Assembly (NCBI RefSeq): GCF_028389875.1
Contig: NC_084682.1
Span: 6,644,001-6,708,000, forward strand
Reading direction: 5' to 3'
Length of the DNA stretch: 64,000 nt
DNA from: Rhea pennata
Taxonomy: Eukaryota > Chordata > Aves > Rheiformes > Rheidae
Position 1 is the stretch's first letter, and every line of letters starts with the position of its first letter. A program made the translations under genes and the position numbers. The notes beneath the pieces were generated by a model. That model was not told the DNA's origin. It searched no databases and was given only the letters and a program-made list of their open reading frames with translations. Below are positions 1 to 14,100 of the stretch, piece by piece.

Positions 1-2134
1 GGAATGCATCCAAACAAATCTATACAACACATTAAACAGCGGTATTGCCTCAAGGCTTATAAAAGGACAGAGCAAAGCCTTGAGGGACCAATTTAACACT
101 GTCCACTCCCCTCACATCGAAATTCAAGGCATTTTACAGACAGAACTAAACATCAAGACAAGCTTTAACTATACTCTGATCAATACAAAATGAATTGTCA
201 TCTAAAACTGTTAGACAAGAGGGACAAGTAATTTAGTGTTACATGCAACAGATGTTACTCATACCACAGAACTTTATACATAAAGCAGTTTCCAACTGCA
301 TCCTGGATACAAACCAGAAAATTACCTCAGGAGTAATTTAAATACTATGTTGTGAGTTCAGTCTAAAAATCCTATCTTCTCTACTGAACACTGCATGTTT
401 CAGTCAAGTTTATCCTCAGCAACTTAGTGTTTATAATCCACTTAGCAATACAACGTGTCTCTTAGACATTCATGTTTAAGGAAAAAACTAAAATAGTTAA
501 ACTAACTCTTTAAATAAATGGGTATGCAGTTGGAACTTGTCATATTTAGAGGCTGACAAGGGCACAAAGCAGCACAGCACCAATTACAGAAAGTAGCCAA
601 ACCTATTTGTTTTGGTGTCAGAGTCTGAAACACAAGTATTTTACTTTTCTGGATCATGTTATCAGCCTTCCGTCACATTGATTTAAGTTAACTGAAATAA
701 TATTGCTACCACTTCTCAGTCTAAAAACTAAAATAGATATCTGAACACCTTCTATTCCCAGCAATTTTGTTGCTGTTTTTTTTTCCTTTTTGTTTGTTCA
801 TTTTTCAAGCAAGGACACTTCTGCCTGCCAAGTTCAACACAAAGTATTTGGTTTAAGATTTCAAGACAGAAGGCACTTTTAACATTCACCCTTAGAATAC
901 TGAGTGCAGAAACAACATTTACAATTTTGTTCAGGTGCTTAAATCTGTAGTTTAATTTTTTTTTAATTAGTTATTAGAAAGAGCAATGATAGCACTATCA
1001 CATTTCATTTTCAGGAGCACATTTACTTATTTATCTCACTAAACAGACTGCCCTTCCAAGGGACCTTGTGTGCATCTGTCCTAAAGTTCATTTCCCAATA
1101 TAGCACAGGCCAAAGATCCTGACCAAGATCAATTAAGTATCTGCTTATTCAGTGCACTGCTTGGTTATTCCACTCAGTCAGTGGTTTCCACTGCAAATTG
1201 CAATCCTATACTGCAGCATTCACATAACATCAAACATCAGTAACACTGGCTGTCTGACAGCAGTTTAAAATGAAAACATAGCTCTGCATGGAAATTAAGC
1301 CATTTCAAAGAGATCTTTGACACACCAACCCCCAATCTGTATATAATATCCCAATGGTAGCTTTCTGTTGACCACATTTAGCTATTTTCATTCTGTACAG
1401 AAGTTAATGAAATTGTGGTTTAATAGGTATACTTCAAGTTTCAGCTTTAATTCCATTTTCATTAGTGGAGAGAAAAAAAAAGGAACAAATCCAACTACCA
1501 TTTTTGTGAAAGCACTAGCAGCGAGTGCAGCAACGTTTTCTCTACAGAAGTCACTCTTTCCATCGTCTCAGTCACCTCTTAGCGGAACACTCTGAAACCT
1601 CCTAGGCTAACAAAACTGATTGTACAGTGAGTTCTCCAGGGATGAAACCAGTATTTCTAATTTTATTTACAGTATAAGTCCCAGTCAAATCTAAGTCCAT
1701 CAGCTTAAAAAAAAAAGTAATACATATACTGTAAACATGGCAACATTAAATATGGTAATGCTATTCTAGAATATTTAATGTCATGATCACATCTCATTAT
1801 ACCTGAAATTGAATTTATATACAGGATATCTTGTAGCAAGTGTTACCACTTCACAAGCGGAGGGGAAGGAGGGAGAGTCTAGTTTTGCTGTGGCTAAGAC
1901 TCCTTTAAAGTAAAGTTAAAGCTTGTCTTTGATTGTATTAGAGCTTTCTTTCATAACCACATTTAAATTGAATATTAGCACAAAAAATTATCTAGGGCCC
2001 CTTCCAATTTATAATTAAAAAATTCAGTTATGATTCTCAGGGAAAGTATCTGATATGAAGAATAAAAAATTACTGCAAAATAAACTTAATGGAAGTTGGG
2101 TCTTCAGACTGTCAGTCAAAAGTTCAAACAGGCG
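1..2134 (-). other. VKORC1L1: VKORC1L1 3' untranslated region (partial, runs off the left edge)
   Basis: This AT-rich stretch lies directly downstream of the VKORC1L1 stop codon on the minus strand. No coding exon of another gene is visible in it. VKORC1L1 transcripts in vertebrates are known to have long 3' UTRs, so most of this stretch is probably transcribed UTR. The left boundary cannot be set from this window. Confidence 0.6.
1662..1667 (-). terminator. candidate AATAAA poly(A) signal for VKORC1L1
   Basis: The minus strand reads AATAAA here, about 470 bases past the VKORC1L1 stop codon. It could serve a short 3' UTR isoform, while longer isoforms may use sites outside the window. Only the hexamer was seen, so this is tentative. 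Confidence 0.35.
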
Positions 2135-5100
2135 TTAGTCCTGTTTGGGTTGAAGTTGCCGTTTCCAGGCCTCGTTCAAATAAACTAGTCGTTTGTAGTT
2201 GATGATAAAGAGAATGAAGTTCAGCAAATATGTGATGACGCAGACAATGCAAAATTCCTTCAGCACGAAGTACAGAATATATGCCAAGTACAAAGACCCT
2301 ACTACAGAGACTATGGAGGATGTCATGAGGATTAGAGCTGCTACTGCACTTGCTGTCATACCTGCAACAAGAGAGAGAAAGTTACTACCACTGCTCTCAC
2401 TCCCCCATCTCACACACAGTAAAAAGCCAAAGAACTTGAATTCAAACTAAAGACTACTTGGCAAGCCTGTATGACATGCAAGTCTGCTCAAAATCCCATG
2501 ACTTCACGATGACTGACAAATCTCTATCTGGAGGGGAGCTTCTAGGTTTCCTACGACAGTCCTTGCATAAGAGGTATGTATAATATTTAACATCTTCCAT
2601 ATTCCTGAATTATGGGAAAACTATAGGTTGGTCACGTTATATCTATGAATATTAATAGCTTTATAGCAGACTGTAAAGTTACAGAGAAAGAAATTTGCAT
2701 CCACTTTATTAATATACTATCCACATTAGTCCTACAAAACTTGTGAATTTTATTTTTGTTTCCCCTCTTTCCTATCCTGTAATCTAATGCTATGTATATT
2801 TAAGCAAAAGTGTCTTGATGCTTACATTATTAATAGCATAACAGGAGATAATGAGATTGCTGTTATCAGTTGGGTTTAAGCCCTTTGCACAGATGAACCA
2901 TTCAACTAGTGCTAGAAAGATTTAAAAAAAATCCTTGTATTTTATCTGGTCTCTTGTAAACTCTGCAATGTGTAACACACTTTCCAACACCACAGACCTG
3001 TTATACATTTTAGGCTGTAAACTGAATTAATACTTACCAAGTAACATTTGTAGTATATAAAACACGAGTCCAAAAACACTGTTTGGCTGATTTATTGCAC
3101 TGTCTTTTCCAAAGATGGAACCCAACAGACCAAATCCTCGACCCCATCTGTAAAACAGGGAAACTAGTTAACTTGTATTTGGGCACCTATTGCTTTACAT
3201 TAGTATTTTCAATTCATCATTTCAACAGCTTGCAACAGAGGTACACTGGATAGAACTTTCCTGTGCATCACTGATGAAAGTTATTCGACACACTGGCAAC
3301 TACCAAGTTCATACTATCACAAGACACTTTTCTCCAAAAACTGGGTCTGATTCCTCAGCTTGTAGTTCAAGGCTCTTTTGTCAAATAAATATTTTTCTCC
3401 AGTGATAGCTTTTGCAGTTCTCTCCACTGCATTAAGAGCCCACCACATGCTCACTAAATACAGAGCTATGGAAAAATGGTGGCACTTTATAACTATGTTA
3501 CCACCTCTCTTGCGAGCATATAGCCAGTTGCACGAGAGCAGGCACACCAGAACTTGCGTCTCTGCTTCAGCCGTTCTTCATCAGTCTAACACATTAGCAG
3601 AAAGCCAGATTTATCAAGCAGACAAGCTGGGAATGGTAACATCTTAAACTGTTGTAACAAGATTCACTGACCTCATTTGTTAGAGCTCTTGCACAACAAA
3701 ATATTGAATTAACATCTTAACAAAGCAACTTGAACTTGCTAGTGGTAAGGTACAAAGCTGTACAAGTCTTACAAAACCGCTGCTATAAAGTGGATAAAAC
3801 ATTAAATTAACAAATATAGTCATGCTGAGAACCAATAATTCAATGTCCCAAGGTAGATTACGTCATCAGTATTTGTATAGTATCTGTAAAAGCGAAGTGA
3901 GCACTACATTTATTAGCCTCACTTGAAAATAGGAAAAGAGTTAACGCTACTTTAATATAAAGCTTACAAGACAACATCTAGACATCTGCCTGCACATCTT
4001 TTGAACACAAAGCCAAGGGCTATATATATGTAAGGCTGGGCCTACATTATAGCTGCCACATAATTATGTAAAAAAAAAGTGCAATTTCCTACTACCATAG
4101 TTGTTCCAAAAGCAGCATCTAGCATGCTACGTTTATGCCAAGAGAAGCACAATTTTAGAACAGCTTATTCTACTACAGGCAATGGTTTTACTAAACTACA
4201 ACAAAGCATAGGTGTATTCTCTGTACACTGACATAATTCACCACAAATCTGAAATCAGTGAAGGGCTACAACCCCAACACGGACACTTTCTCATATGAAA
4301 AAGTTGCCACAGTAAGTACAATTTCATACCATCTCCAAAATACTTTAGAATCTCATAGGCACTTGAGCAACATTTTCAAAACGTATTCAAGCTAATCATT
4401 TCTATTCAAGCTTAGTAACTGGTTGCAATTAACTACTATGCCCAACTCCTGTGCTCTTCCTCTCAAGAAACTGATCCGAGAATTATTCACCAATTCCCAG
4501 AAAATGCATTTACTGCATAAAAAGTAAAAAGCATACTTTCCATTAGCCTGGTCTCCAATCTTGTAAGCGATGGAAGTGAAACTTGTGTGTAAACATAAAG
4601 CTTCAGCGCAGTGCACACGACACCTGCTTTACCACGGCTATCCTGCCCCACAACCCCAGCACCGTGGAAGGGACAGAAAGACACAGAGTTAGCTTCTACT
4701 TGAAACAGCAGTGTAACACTCATCTCAGAAATCCTAGGGCAGATTTGGGGCTAACGCAAATCGTGATGGACACAGCTGGTTACACAGTGTCCCTGCAGTG
4801 TAAGGCAGTTTACAGCCCTACAAGCTTATGGGATAGTTTGTGGATGAATCAGCATTATGAAGAAGCACTGCAAGTTCAGAAGAATCTTTCTCAGTTAGGA
4901 TCAGACAGTTCCACCCACAGACAGTTAGTTGGATTTGAAGTTAGAACTTTTTTGTTTTAAAACCTCACTTTGATGAAACGGTTACAACATTTGATAACTA
5001 CCACATTGCCCAATCACCAAATATAGTATCAAAGATCCAGATAAATACATTAAATGTACTGCTGTTTTGTACTTAACAGGCAATTCTGAATTTGCTATAT

Positions 5101-8100
5101 CACATCCTGCTGGCTATCTACAAGTACAACTAAAATATTCTGGTTTCCAAGTAAGAATTCTTGGTAATGTTAAACTCTGTTTAAATATACACCCAGATTT
5201 TTCCTTACTGAGAAGTAAGGACAACATAACTCAAAGTGTGACTGAAAACTGTGGTTCCACATCAGCCAAGGTCAATCTAACTGCAGGATGCTGAAGTCCT
5301 ACCCTTTCTCTGCCCTGGCTGAATGCTCTCACTTATTCTGATCCCGTGTTGAATCATTTCATCCAAATGAGTCAGCAAAATACTAACAATAAAAATGAGT
5401 TACTTTCTGCCAGCTGAGCATACAGTCTGAATACGCACTCTTCAAAGTGTCAGAAGATCAGTCTGCAACAGCTGGTAGCTGCATTGTCCGGGGGTGCTCT
5501 GGAACAGCAGTCCAAACCTCGCATCATTTTAAAATAGACATTTACCTCACACTTAAATTTACAGTCTGGCACAGTCCGATCAGAGGTCAACTCAGCCCAT
5601 TTTGAGTTGCTTGAGATTCTTCACTGATCTGAATACCGAAGGGCTCATTCAGAAAATATGGTTTTGCAAGGACAGGAAACTAACAGCTTTTCTTCAGGGA
5701 AAGCATTTCTAACCTTTAAAAGTCTGTTATTCTGTCGTGGTTGAGAACAAACTCAAGTTTAAAACATCAGAAACTTTGGACCACAGAATCTTATCCCACT
5801 GACTGAAAGTCAAAAAATATTGCTAATGGAAAGATAACGAGTTCAAGCCCTTTATGACAGTCAGTGCCCCCAAGTGATGTGTTCATAGCTGCAAGAAGCC
5901 AATGCGGTAGAAACCATTTCCCTTCCTATAACAGTTCATTAAGTATCTTCTTCACCTTGTAGCAGATTTAAGGACATCAGGTATTAATTTTCAGTCCCTG
6001 GAGAACAGCTCTAATCCTGCATTTTATTCCACACCCTCAAAGATAGCACAGAAGCCTGTTGTTCAAGACACAAGTAATTTTTTCAGCTTTACAGGGTTTC
6101 ACATGTGATGAATTCTTCCACATCAATTTGAAAAGCAAAGAATTTAAATTTTGTACATTTCTATCCAATTTCTCTACGAAAGAGACTACTCAATCCCCTA
6201 ACTTTATCAAGAAGATCCCCCAAGAACACTAAAATGAACAAGCAACCAAGTACTTTTGCAAGCAATTACGGTAGGGAAGAGGACTTTGAACATCGTAAAA
6301 AACCTCCTGCTCATACTCGACTTAGGATAACTTTGAAACTCTAAAAACATGTGGCAAACAAACAGCAAAAAGACCGCAGTTCTAAGATTAGAATAAACTC
6401 CCCAAGGAATAAAAGCCTTATGAAGTACAAGGACTATAAACCAAGCAAAAGTTTTTCAGGGAACTTGCCTTCTTCATAACGAATATATTTTATAAGAACA
6501 GACTATCGTTAACTCACATTAGTGGTTTTTGGATATGAAGTATTAAGTCAAATAAACTACAATACAGAACTGATTGCATAGTAAGCTAAGAATAGATCAA
6601 AATAAACTTTTTCCTGCTACTGACTTGTGACACCCCATTCCTGAAGCAGACAAGTTTTCTATTGTGAAAATAATGCTGAAATCTTTCTGCATGATTCAGA
6701 GCAGTGTAAGACAAAATATATATATATGTAAGTGGCAAGTCTACTTTTGCCACACCCAAGTTTCCCTCCTCTAAAGGAAAGGCTACCTGAACTAACTTCA
6801 AGGAAGTTTAAAAGAAACCTGAGACATCTTACTGTATGTTTCAACTAACTCAAATTCCTACTTCCCTCAGTTCAGTATGACATAGCCTGTATTGTTTTGC
6901 TTGTTTAGAGTTATAACCTTTAAAGGTCTTTAAAAAAAATTATGCCCTCAAGAAGATCTGCCAATTTTGTGAACATTGATTCAGTTACAAAGAAAACCAA
7001 GACAAGTTGTTCAAAACTGTTCAGTCTCCTAACATCTATAACTCTGGATATTACAATGATTTTCATTCACAACATCCGTTTCTTTTATCAAAAATAAGTC
7101 TTGAAAATTATCACTTACCCTCTAAACAGTACCCCTTCGGGTTTGTGGTATTTAGTAAGGCACAGAAATGTTGCATTTTTAGGAGTTAAAGCAGTATTTG
7201 CACACACCTAACACCTCTTAACAGAGGAAGACGCTAAGAACTGATGTTGCTTGACCCCAAATGATGCATCTTCAACAAAAACATCAGATACTGTTAATCA
7301 TTACCTCTTTTGCTCAATTATGAGAGCCCCTAATATTCCAGAACAGCATACTATGGAAGCAGACTTACACACTAGACATTTTACCGTAACTTAGCATAGA
7401 GACAGTACCACTGGCACAAAGGCAATGAAGAGAACTTCACACAGTACAGTAATAAGCATCTTGGTCACTTTATAAAGGAGAAATAAATAACCTCCATGCT
7501 TTACAGGCTAAAAGTTGCAAGAGTTATCAGTGTTAACTAAATGAAGAGGGAATTCCAAAACTGCTGAACACTGTAAGTCAAAAAAAAAAAAAATAGTAGT
7601 ATATATTTGGCCAGGAGTAAGATTATTAACTCACCCACTTTCTGTAAGAAATATTATACTGCTATTTCCAGCCAAGAGCTCCAGTTCTTACAGTTGCCAG
7701 CAGGAGACACTTTTGAGTGCTTTTACACAGTTCATTCTCCAAAATAGTCTCCCTAATTACAATTTACAATAAAGAACTAGTTTAAGAAACTTCTGAAGTA
7801 GGGTTTCAGCTGGATCAACATATTTAGTAGCTTAGTTTGAGGCTTTCCTCCAGGAATGTACCTAGACACTGTCTGAATGCATACTTTTGACCTCCACAAC
7901 ATCCTGTGTTGATGAGTTCCAGAATCATGTTGCCTTAATCTCACTTGGCAACCCTTAGCTCTCCTGTCAGTAAAGAAACCAATGATTACACATTCATCTT
8001 AAAATGAGAATAACCATACTGGATCAGGTCAAGTCCTGCTAGCCTCAATACCACGTCCCTGAAGTAAGCAAGTAGCAAACGCCTTGAACAAAGTAAGTGT

Positions 8101-11100
8101 ACGACACTTCTCCACTTTACATTCTAGTCTCCTTAGTGTCTAGTTGAAAATTCTATCAAATCTTTTAGGAGATCAGATATCAAATTGCATGCTCGGGAAT
8201 GCTGTGCATTTGTGCCGTGGCAGGTTTTCCACCACATTTCTCTTCTGTAATTTATAGGTTAGTGTAATTAAGAACACCAAACAATAATCAACAAACTAAT
8301 GATATTTTCAGAGAACTATCTGTAATAAACCCCAATTCTGTTTTCTGAATAGTAGTACCTTTTTAAAGCGCATCATTTCAGGATTATTTTTCATTCCTAT
8401 AAGCATTATTTTGATATCAATAGCAAGTAACCTTGAGGAAACAACACACGGTTTCCTAAATGAAAAAACTATACTTGACAAGTGACATGTAGACATTTTC
8501 TTGAATGTCATCTGGCTTCTGAGATAAGTTACAGTACAGAATGAATGTTCTAATGCAGTGAGGAAAGATGGCCTATGCACACACATTGCCTTCAATGAAA
8601 AGCTGATATAAAGGTCAAAGGATCCAGAGCATGTTAATACTTAGTAATGTTAAGAACTTTCGTTGCAGCTTTTGCACAGCTTCACTAGAGGATTTTGGAT
8701 TAAGCCTAGTTCACAGTTACAGGGGCACTTAGGCTACTCTACCAGTTTTAATAAAATAAGTAAAAGCCTTCAGTTAGAAGCCATCAGAAAAAGGCGATTA
8801 AAAATCCCATTTGAGAGCTTGCCAAGAGTGCTCAAAGAATTTTGATACGTGTACTTTCATTTTTAATCTATTAGCAGTATTTGCCATTAACAACTATAAT
8901 TTTCTTCTGTATATCCTTCAGTCTCAGGCAGACAGTGGTTAACTACTTTATAGCAGACTTGTGGGAAGCTCTGGTTATTCAAACTACAAGTCAACACCAA
9001 AGTATTCTTTCTATAATATCTTTCAATGGGCTCAGTTTGTGAAAGCTTAATGTGAATTACAATTGACAGGCACTTTGTTAAATTTACGCAGCATCATGCA
9101 AAATAATTCTCAGCACTACTACAGATTTCAGTCAAGTCAAAAATAATGTATCTATGAAAAGAAAAAAGATACATGTTATAGTTCAGATCACTAAGGTTAA
9201 AAGTCTCGTGTAGACATAGGATTTGTGTATCTTATGAAAGATGCAGCCTCAGCCAATATTCATTAGATCAGTCTGAAATATTAAGTCATCACCTTTCCCT
9301 TAAAGAAAAAAGAAAGAAAAATCATTTGAATGATTAGCTCCTGCTGCTTTGGGAACAACTTGATTCAGAACAAAGCTGGTTTTCTGCAAGTGTGCCTATA
9401 ACACCCTCCTTCACCTGTACACAAAATACCTTCAGATCCTCTCTTAGTTCACATCCTTTAGCCTCTTTGCACCCTGCCTCAATCAGGTCCATTATCTATC
9501 AGTTCTGTCTGAGTCCTATTTACATGTGTGCTGACTGTCTGGTTGACAGACCAAACGGGACTGATAACCTGAACTCATACTGTATTTTCCCTTCCTTAGC
9601 AGGAATATTACTTTGAGTCCCTCTCCCCTCCAGCACTGAATGTGTTTCCCTAGAACTTGTTTCCCTAGAACTTAAGAAAATTCTATTCCTTGTTAAGTTT
9701 TGCCATAAAATACAGAGATTATTAGAGATGAGCAACGGATACACAACACAGGCTTTTTAAAACAGAAACTAGGCTAAAAAAGCAAAGATAACATGACCTA
9801 TTCTAGCCTCAGGTTGCTTGAGCTTTTTTGCCTCAATATCCTTAGCTGTAAAACTTGTGCAGTACTCAGCTACAGTTACACCAAATCACTGAAATTCATC
9901 ATTGTATTTGATGTGCAGCACTCTGAAGCAGAGCACTTGGCACATGAGACAGACTGTGCCTACATTCATCTCCCTCTATACAATCAATACAATAAACTAG
10001 CAAACTTAAACACTTTCCCCAGAAAACAAAAAATGAACTTTTGTACAGAAAAACTGCAAAAGCATCCTTATAATTGCTATCCAGCAATCAGACGACCTCA
10101 AAAATGCACAACAACCAATTTTAGACCACAAGTTTCAGCTCAGTCTCAAAAGGCCACATTTCCATTAACTACTTTGACAGTTTAAGAACTCTGAATATGA
10201 TTCATGTTGAATTATCACCAGTGTTTCAAATACCACTGTTCATCCACTTAATCTAAGTCCTATCTTTTGCTATGCAAAAACAAAGATGCCTGACAAAATC
10301 AGTAACTTGTCTCAGGTTGAAGAAATCGATGAAAAGCAAAGTGAAAAGCAAAGACTTGTAAAACAAGTGAATTAAAAAAAAAAAGCACATGAGCCTTATT
10401 TGCCTATGCTCATTCACAAGAAGCAACTACGTAAGTCTTTCCCCACTTTCTGTATAACGCTACCTTCTTTATTTCTCACCTTACTTCAGTCACTAACAAT
10501 TGCAGTTATCAATCTCAAATATATTTGCACACTTGCTATCAGGTACAACAATAGATAAAGATTCTAGGACATCAGGAACTTACCATTAAAATGAAAGATA
10601 ACTGCTATATAATGTTCTTAACCTGGAATCAAGCAAACTTGACAGACATCAAGTTTACAGGAACTGCCCCACAACAGAACTGAATGGGAACCTGCAATAT
10701 AAACATCAGGTTAGGTATGAGGTCAGAGAGTTTTTGCTCCATGTTCCATTTGTTTTGATAATGGGGTTGTTCTTGTCAACTTGGTCTTTGTTATGGTCCG
10801 CACTCTAAAGCTGCACCAGAACAATAGTGTGAACAAGGTGTGCTTCCTTGGAAAAAAAAAATAAAGACAAAAACACACACACACACAGGTAAAAGTTTTT
10901 AACTTCAGTATATTATAGTATAATTGCACCCCTCCTTCTGCAGAGAAATAAGCTATACACCCATACATTCACACAACATGATATTGAAGTACTATGTCAC
11001 ACAACTAAGCAACTCAAACATAACATTTGTAAGTCTAAGATCACTGTTTAAAATAATTCATGAAGGTGAGCAGAGCAATGCAATATTACAGCTGTCACAG

Positions 11101-14100
11101 GCCACCCTTGGCAAACCCAGTACAATAGCTGTGTATCTGCACAAGCCTGTCCAAAACACAAGCAAAATTTTAGATACACGTTTTCAAGAACTATCAGCTT
11201 ATTGTGGTGGTACATCCATTAAAAAACAGATAAACTTATTACATTTTTTCAGAATAGGCATTTTAGAGTGACTCAAGTAAAAGATGACAAGCAATCTAAG
11301 ACCTTCCAGATTAATACAAATCTCAGCATAGGGAATCCCTAAAGTATACTATCCATCAAGTTATGCCCAAATGAACATTGATTCTTAAAACTCTACTGTT
11401 ACTCTAGTTCTTCAGTAAGCCAGTTAAAAACGTTAACCTAGATCAATATTGACTATTTCCAAACTTCCCCACTTACGCAGTTGGCTGAAAGCTGCAAATA
11501 TTGCTAAAGATATACAGTGACATATGCCCTTTGGTCATTATGGTAGCTTGCGATAACTACCATACACATGCTGGGACACATACTTTCCTTCAGTAAGAAC
11601 TATCCAATAACCTGCTCTGTAGGAATGTTAGATTAATCAAGACAGAAAGTAGCAACATATTGGAAGACTTGAAAGTTACCTGTGGCATGCAAAAGAACAA
11701 AACAAAAAGCTCAAAGCCTCTGCATTACAACTTAAATTTCACTTTTTATTTCAAGTCATTCCACCATCAGTATTACTTGAAACTTGTCTTTTAGTTTAAT
11801 TCTCTCTGCAAAAAAATATTTTAACACTCAAAGCAAAGATACCTCATGGTAACTGCTATTACAGTTTTGTTATAAAGCCATTCTTGCCACTTAATCATCC
11901 CTAAGTAAAATACAGTAATTCACTTAAAAAAACCCACAGCAACTGCCAAAAGAAAGTATTTTGTATTTCCCTATGTCTTGCTTTCTTCTTGAAAAGTGAT
12001 AGTGATCATTATAGTGTTCTTAGTTGTTTTTCTTCTTAAGCCACTTGGTGAACTTTTGCCAGGATAACAGCTTGAAATATGCTGAACATTAATATTTTGA
12101 ATAATAAGATGTACTAAGAATGCAGTTCTCCAGTATAATCTTCTGGATGAGTCAGGCTCTGATATAAGATTTTCCATGCTCCTCCCTCTGCACAGTGGTA
12201 ATCTTTACAACATTTCTGCTCTCATCGTTGTGCTAATACTAGATTTGGCTTAAGGGCAAGACCTGGAAACTCTAAAAGCTTATTAGTGAAAAACCCTTCC
12301 CCAAAGACCAGAACTTAGTTCCAAAATAACTCAGCTCGGAGAGCAATAAACTAATTTACTCTAATCTATACATTTAGGATTAATCACATCACCACGATGC
12401 GCTTTTTGAAGCATAATCCACTGTTGGAGTCAACACTAAATGCCAAGGCATGAAAGGTTATTGCATTGTAAATTCCATCAGTAAATTCCGTCTAAATAAA
12501 GGGTCATACAATGGAATGAACGCTCTAGAAGCTAGTAAAAGCCAAAAAAATACAAGTTTGTCACATTTAACTCTGTAGAAGCTAACTGTACACAGCTAAT
12601 CAAATAATTAATTTGAACCATCAGTGTAATAGTTTAATCAGAAAAGAAATATCTTAAAGTTAAATTTGCATTAAATGCAAAAATGCTAGAACAACAATTA
12701 TTTGAAATTCTACTGCCCCGTGGAATTTAAATTTTAATTAAAAGTTCCTTTCAGAAACCAAATTTCAAAGAAACTTTGGACACATACCGGTAGCGACAAG
12801 GACCAGTAAGTGAGGAAGAAGGGAGGGAGAACGAGTGAAGGATAGAAAGCCGTGGCACCACAGAAAAAAAGACGAATTCCTTTCAAAGTTAAATAGCTTG
12901 CCCTGTTGCCTTAATTTAAAGGAATGTTCCTTTTTTGTCTGGATCTCGTGCAGCACTGAAAGCACATTCTTCTCCAAATATGGTTTGACTGAACAGCACT
13001 TGCATACTCCTTTTCCAGACTCCTTTTACCCACCTGCTCCAACTATCATGAGCTATCTTGACATCTGCAGTACTTCTAGCTAGCAGTTGGTAGGAGAATC
13101 ATGTTTAAAGATTGATTTTACTCGACGTATTCTATATCAGAATAGATATAGAATAGAATAATTCCTATAATTCCTATAGTATAGTATTTATAGGCCTTAC
13201 CATGGCATTCTCAATATTTCAACTGCAGCAATACTAATGTATACTGTAATTACCAAACATTATTCCATAAATAGAAATATCTAAAGACATAATTGGAAAT
13301 ACTTTGCTTTTTCAAAGCTCTTGGCAAACATGTGTTAAAACTATTACTTGAAATTCCTTGTCTCAAGAGCAGACTTTATGATAATAATAAGGTAATGAAA
13401 GCCTCATTCTATACAAGAACACATACTGATTTTCAGTCCAGAGGTTGCTCCAGACCTAAGAGCAAATACCTATGTTTTTAATATAAATAAAAACACTTCT
13501 ATAGCTGTGGTGAAAGTTAGATTACTAACAATGTTTACATGGTTTATCTCAGTAATCTATGCATCATTTTAGTGTACAAGCTTAAGTTACCAATCATTTT
13601 AGTCTTCTCTTTAAATTGACACTTCTGATTTTAAAATAATTCTTTAAGAGAGACAAGAACAAGCATCTTCACAAACTAAAGATTATCTAATGAGAGACTG
13701 AAAAGCAGAGTAGAAACCCTCATTCAATCACAAGAACCTCCTCTCAAACATCTGTAAGTATACATCTCCTTGTACTGTAACACAATACCAGCTCTATCAC
13801 TACAGAACTAGTTTTAAGAATTAGAGCTCCCTCGGGGTTTTATCTAAACAAATTAACTAGCTTCCATCTTCACAGATTATGGGTGTATTCTCCCATGTAA
13901 TTTTAATATGATAATACAGTAATTGCCTTTATAAGAACTGTGATAGCTTATACATAAGTTAAATTGGAAAAAAAATCACAAGCATTCACTCCACTAAAGA
14001 TGCTATCATAAAATTATCAAAATTCTCATTTTCACAACAGAAGGGTGCTGTTTTGAGAGCTTGCTAAACACATTTGCTGAAGAACCCAACTCCTCCCCTT

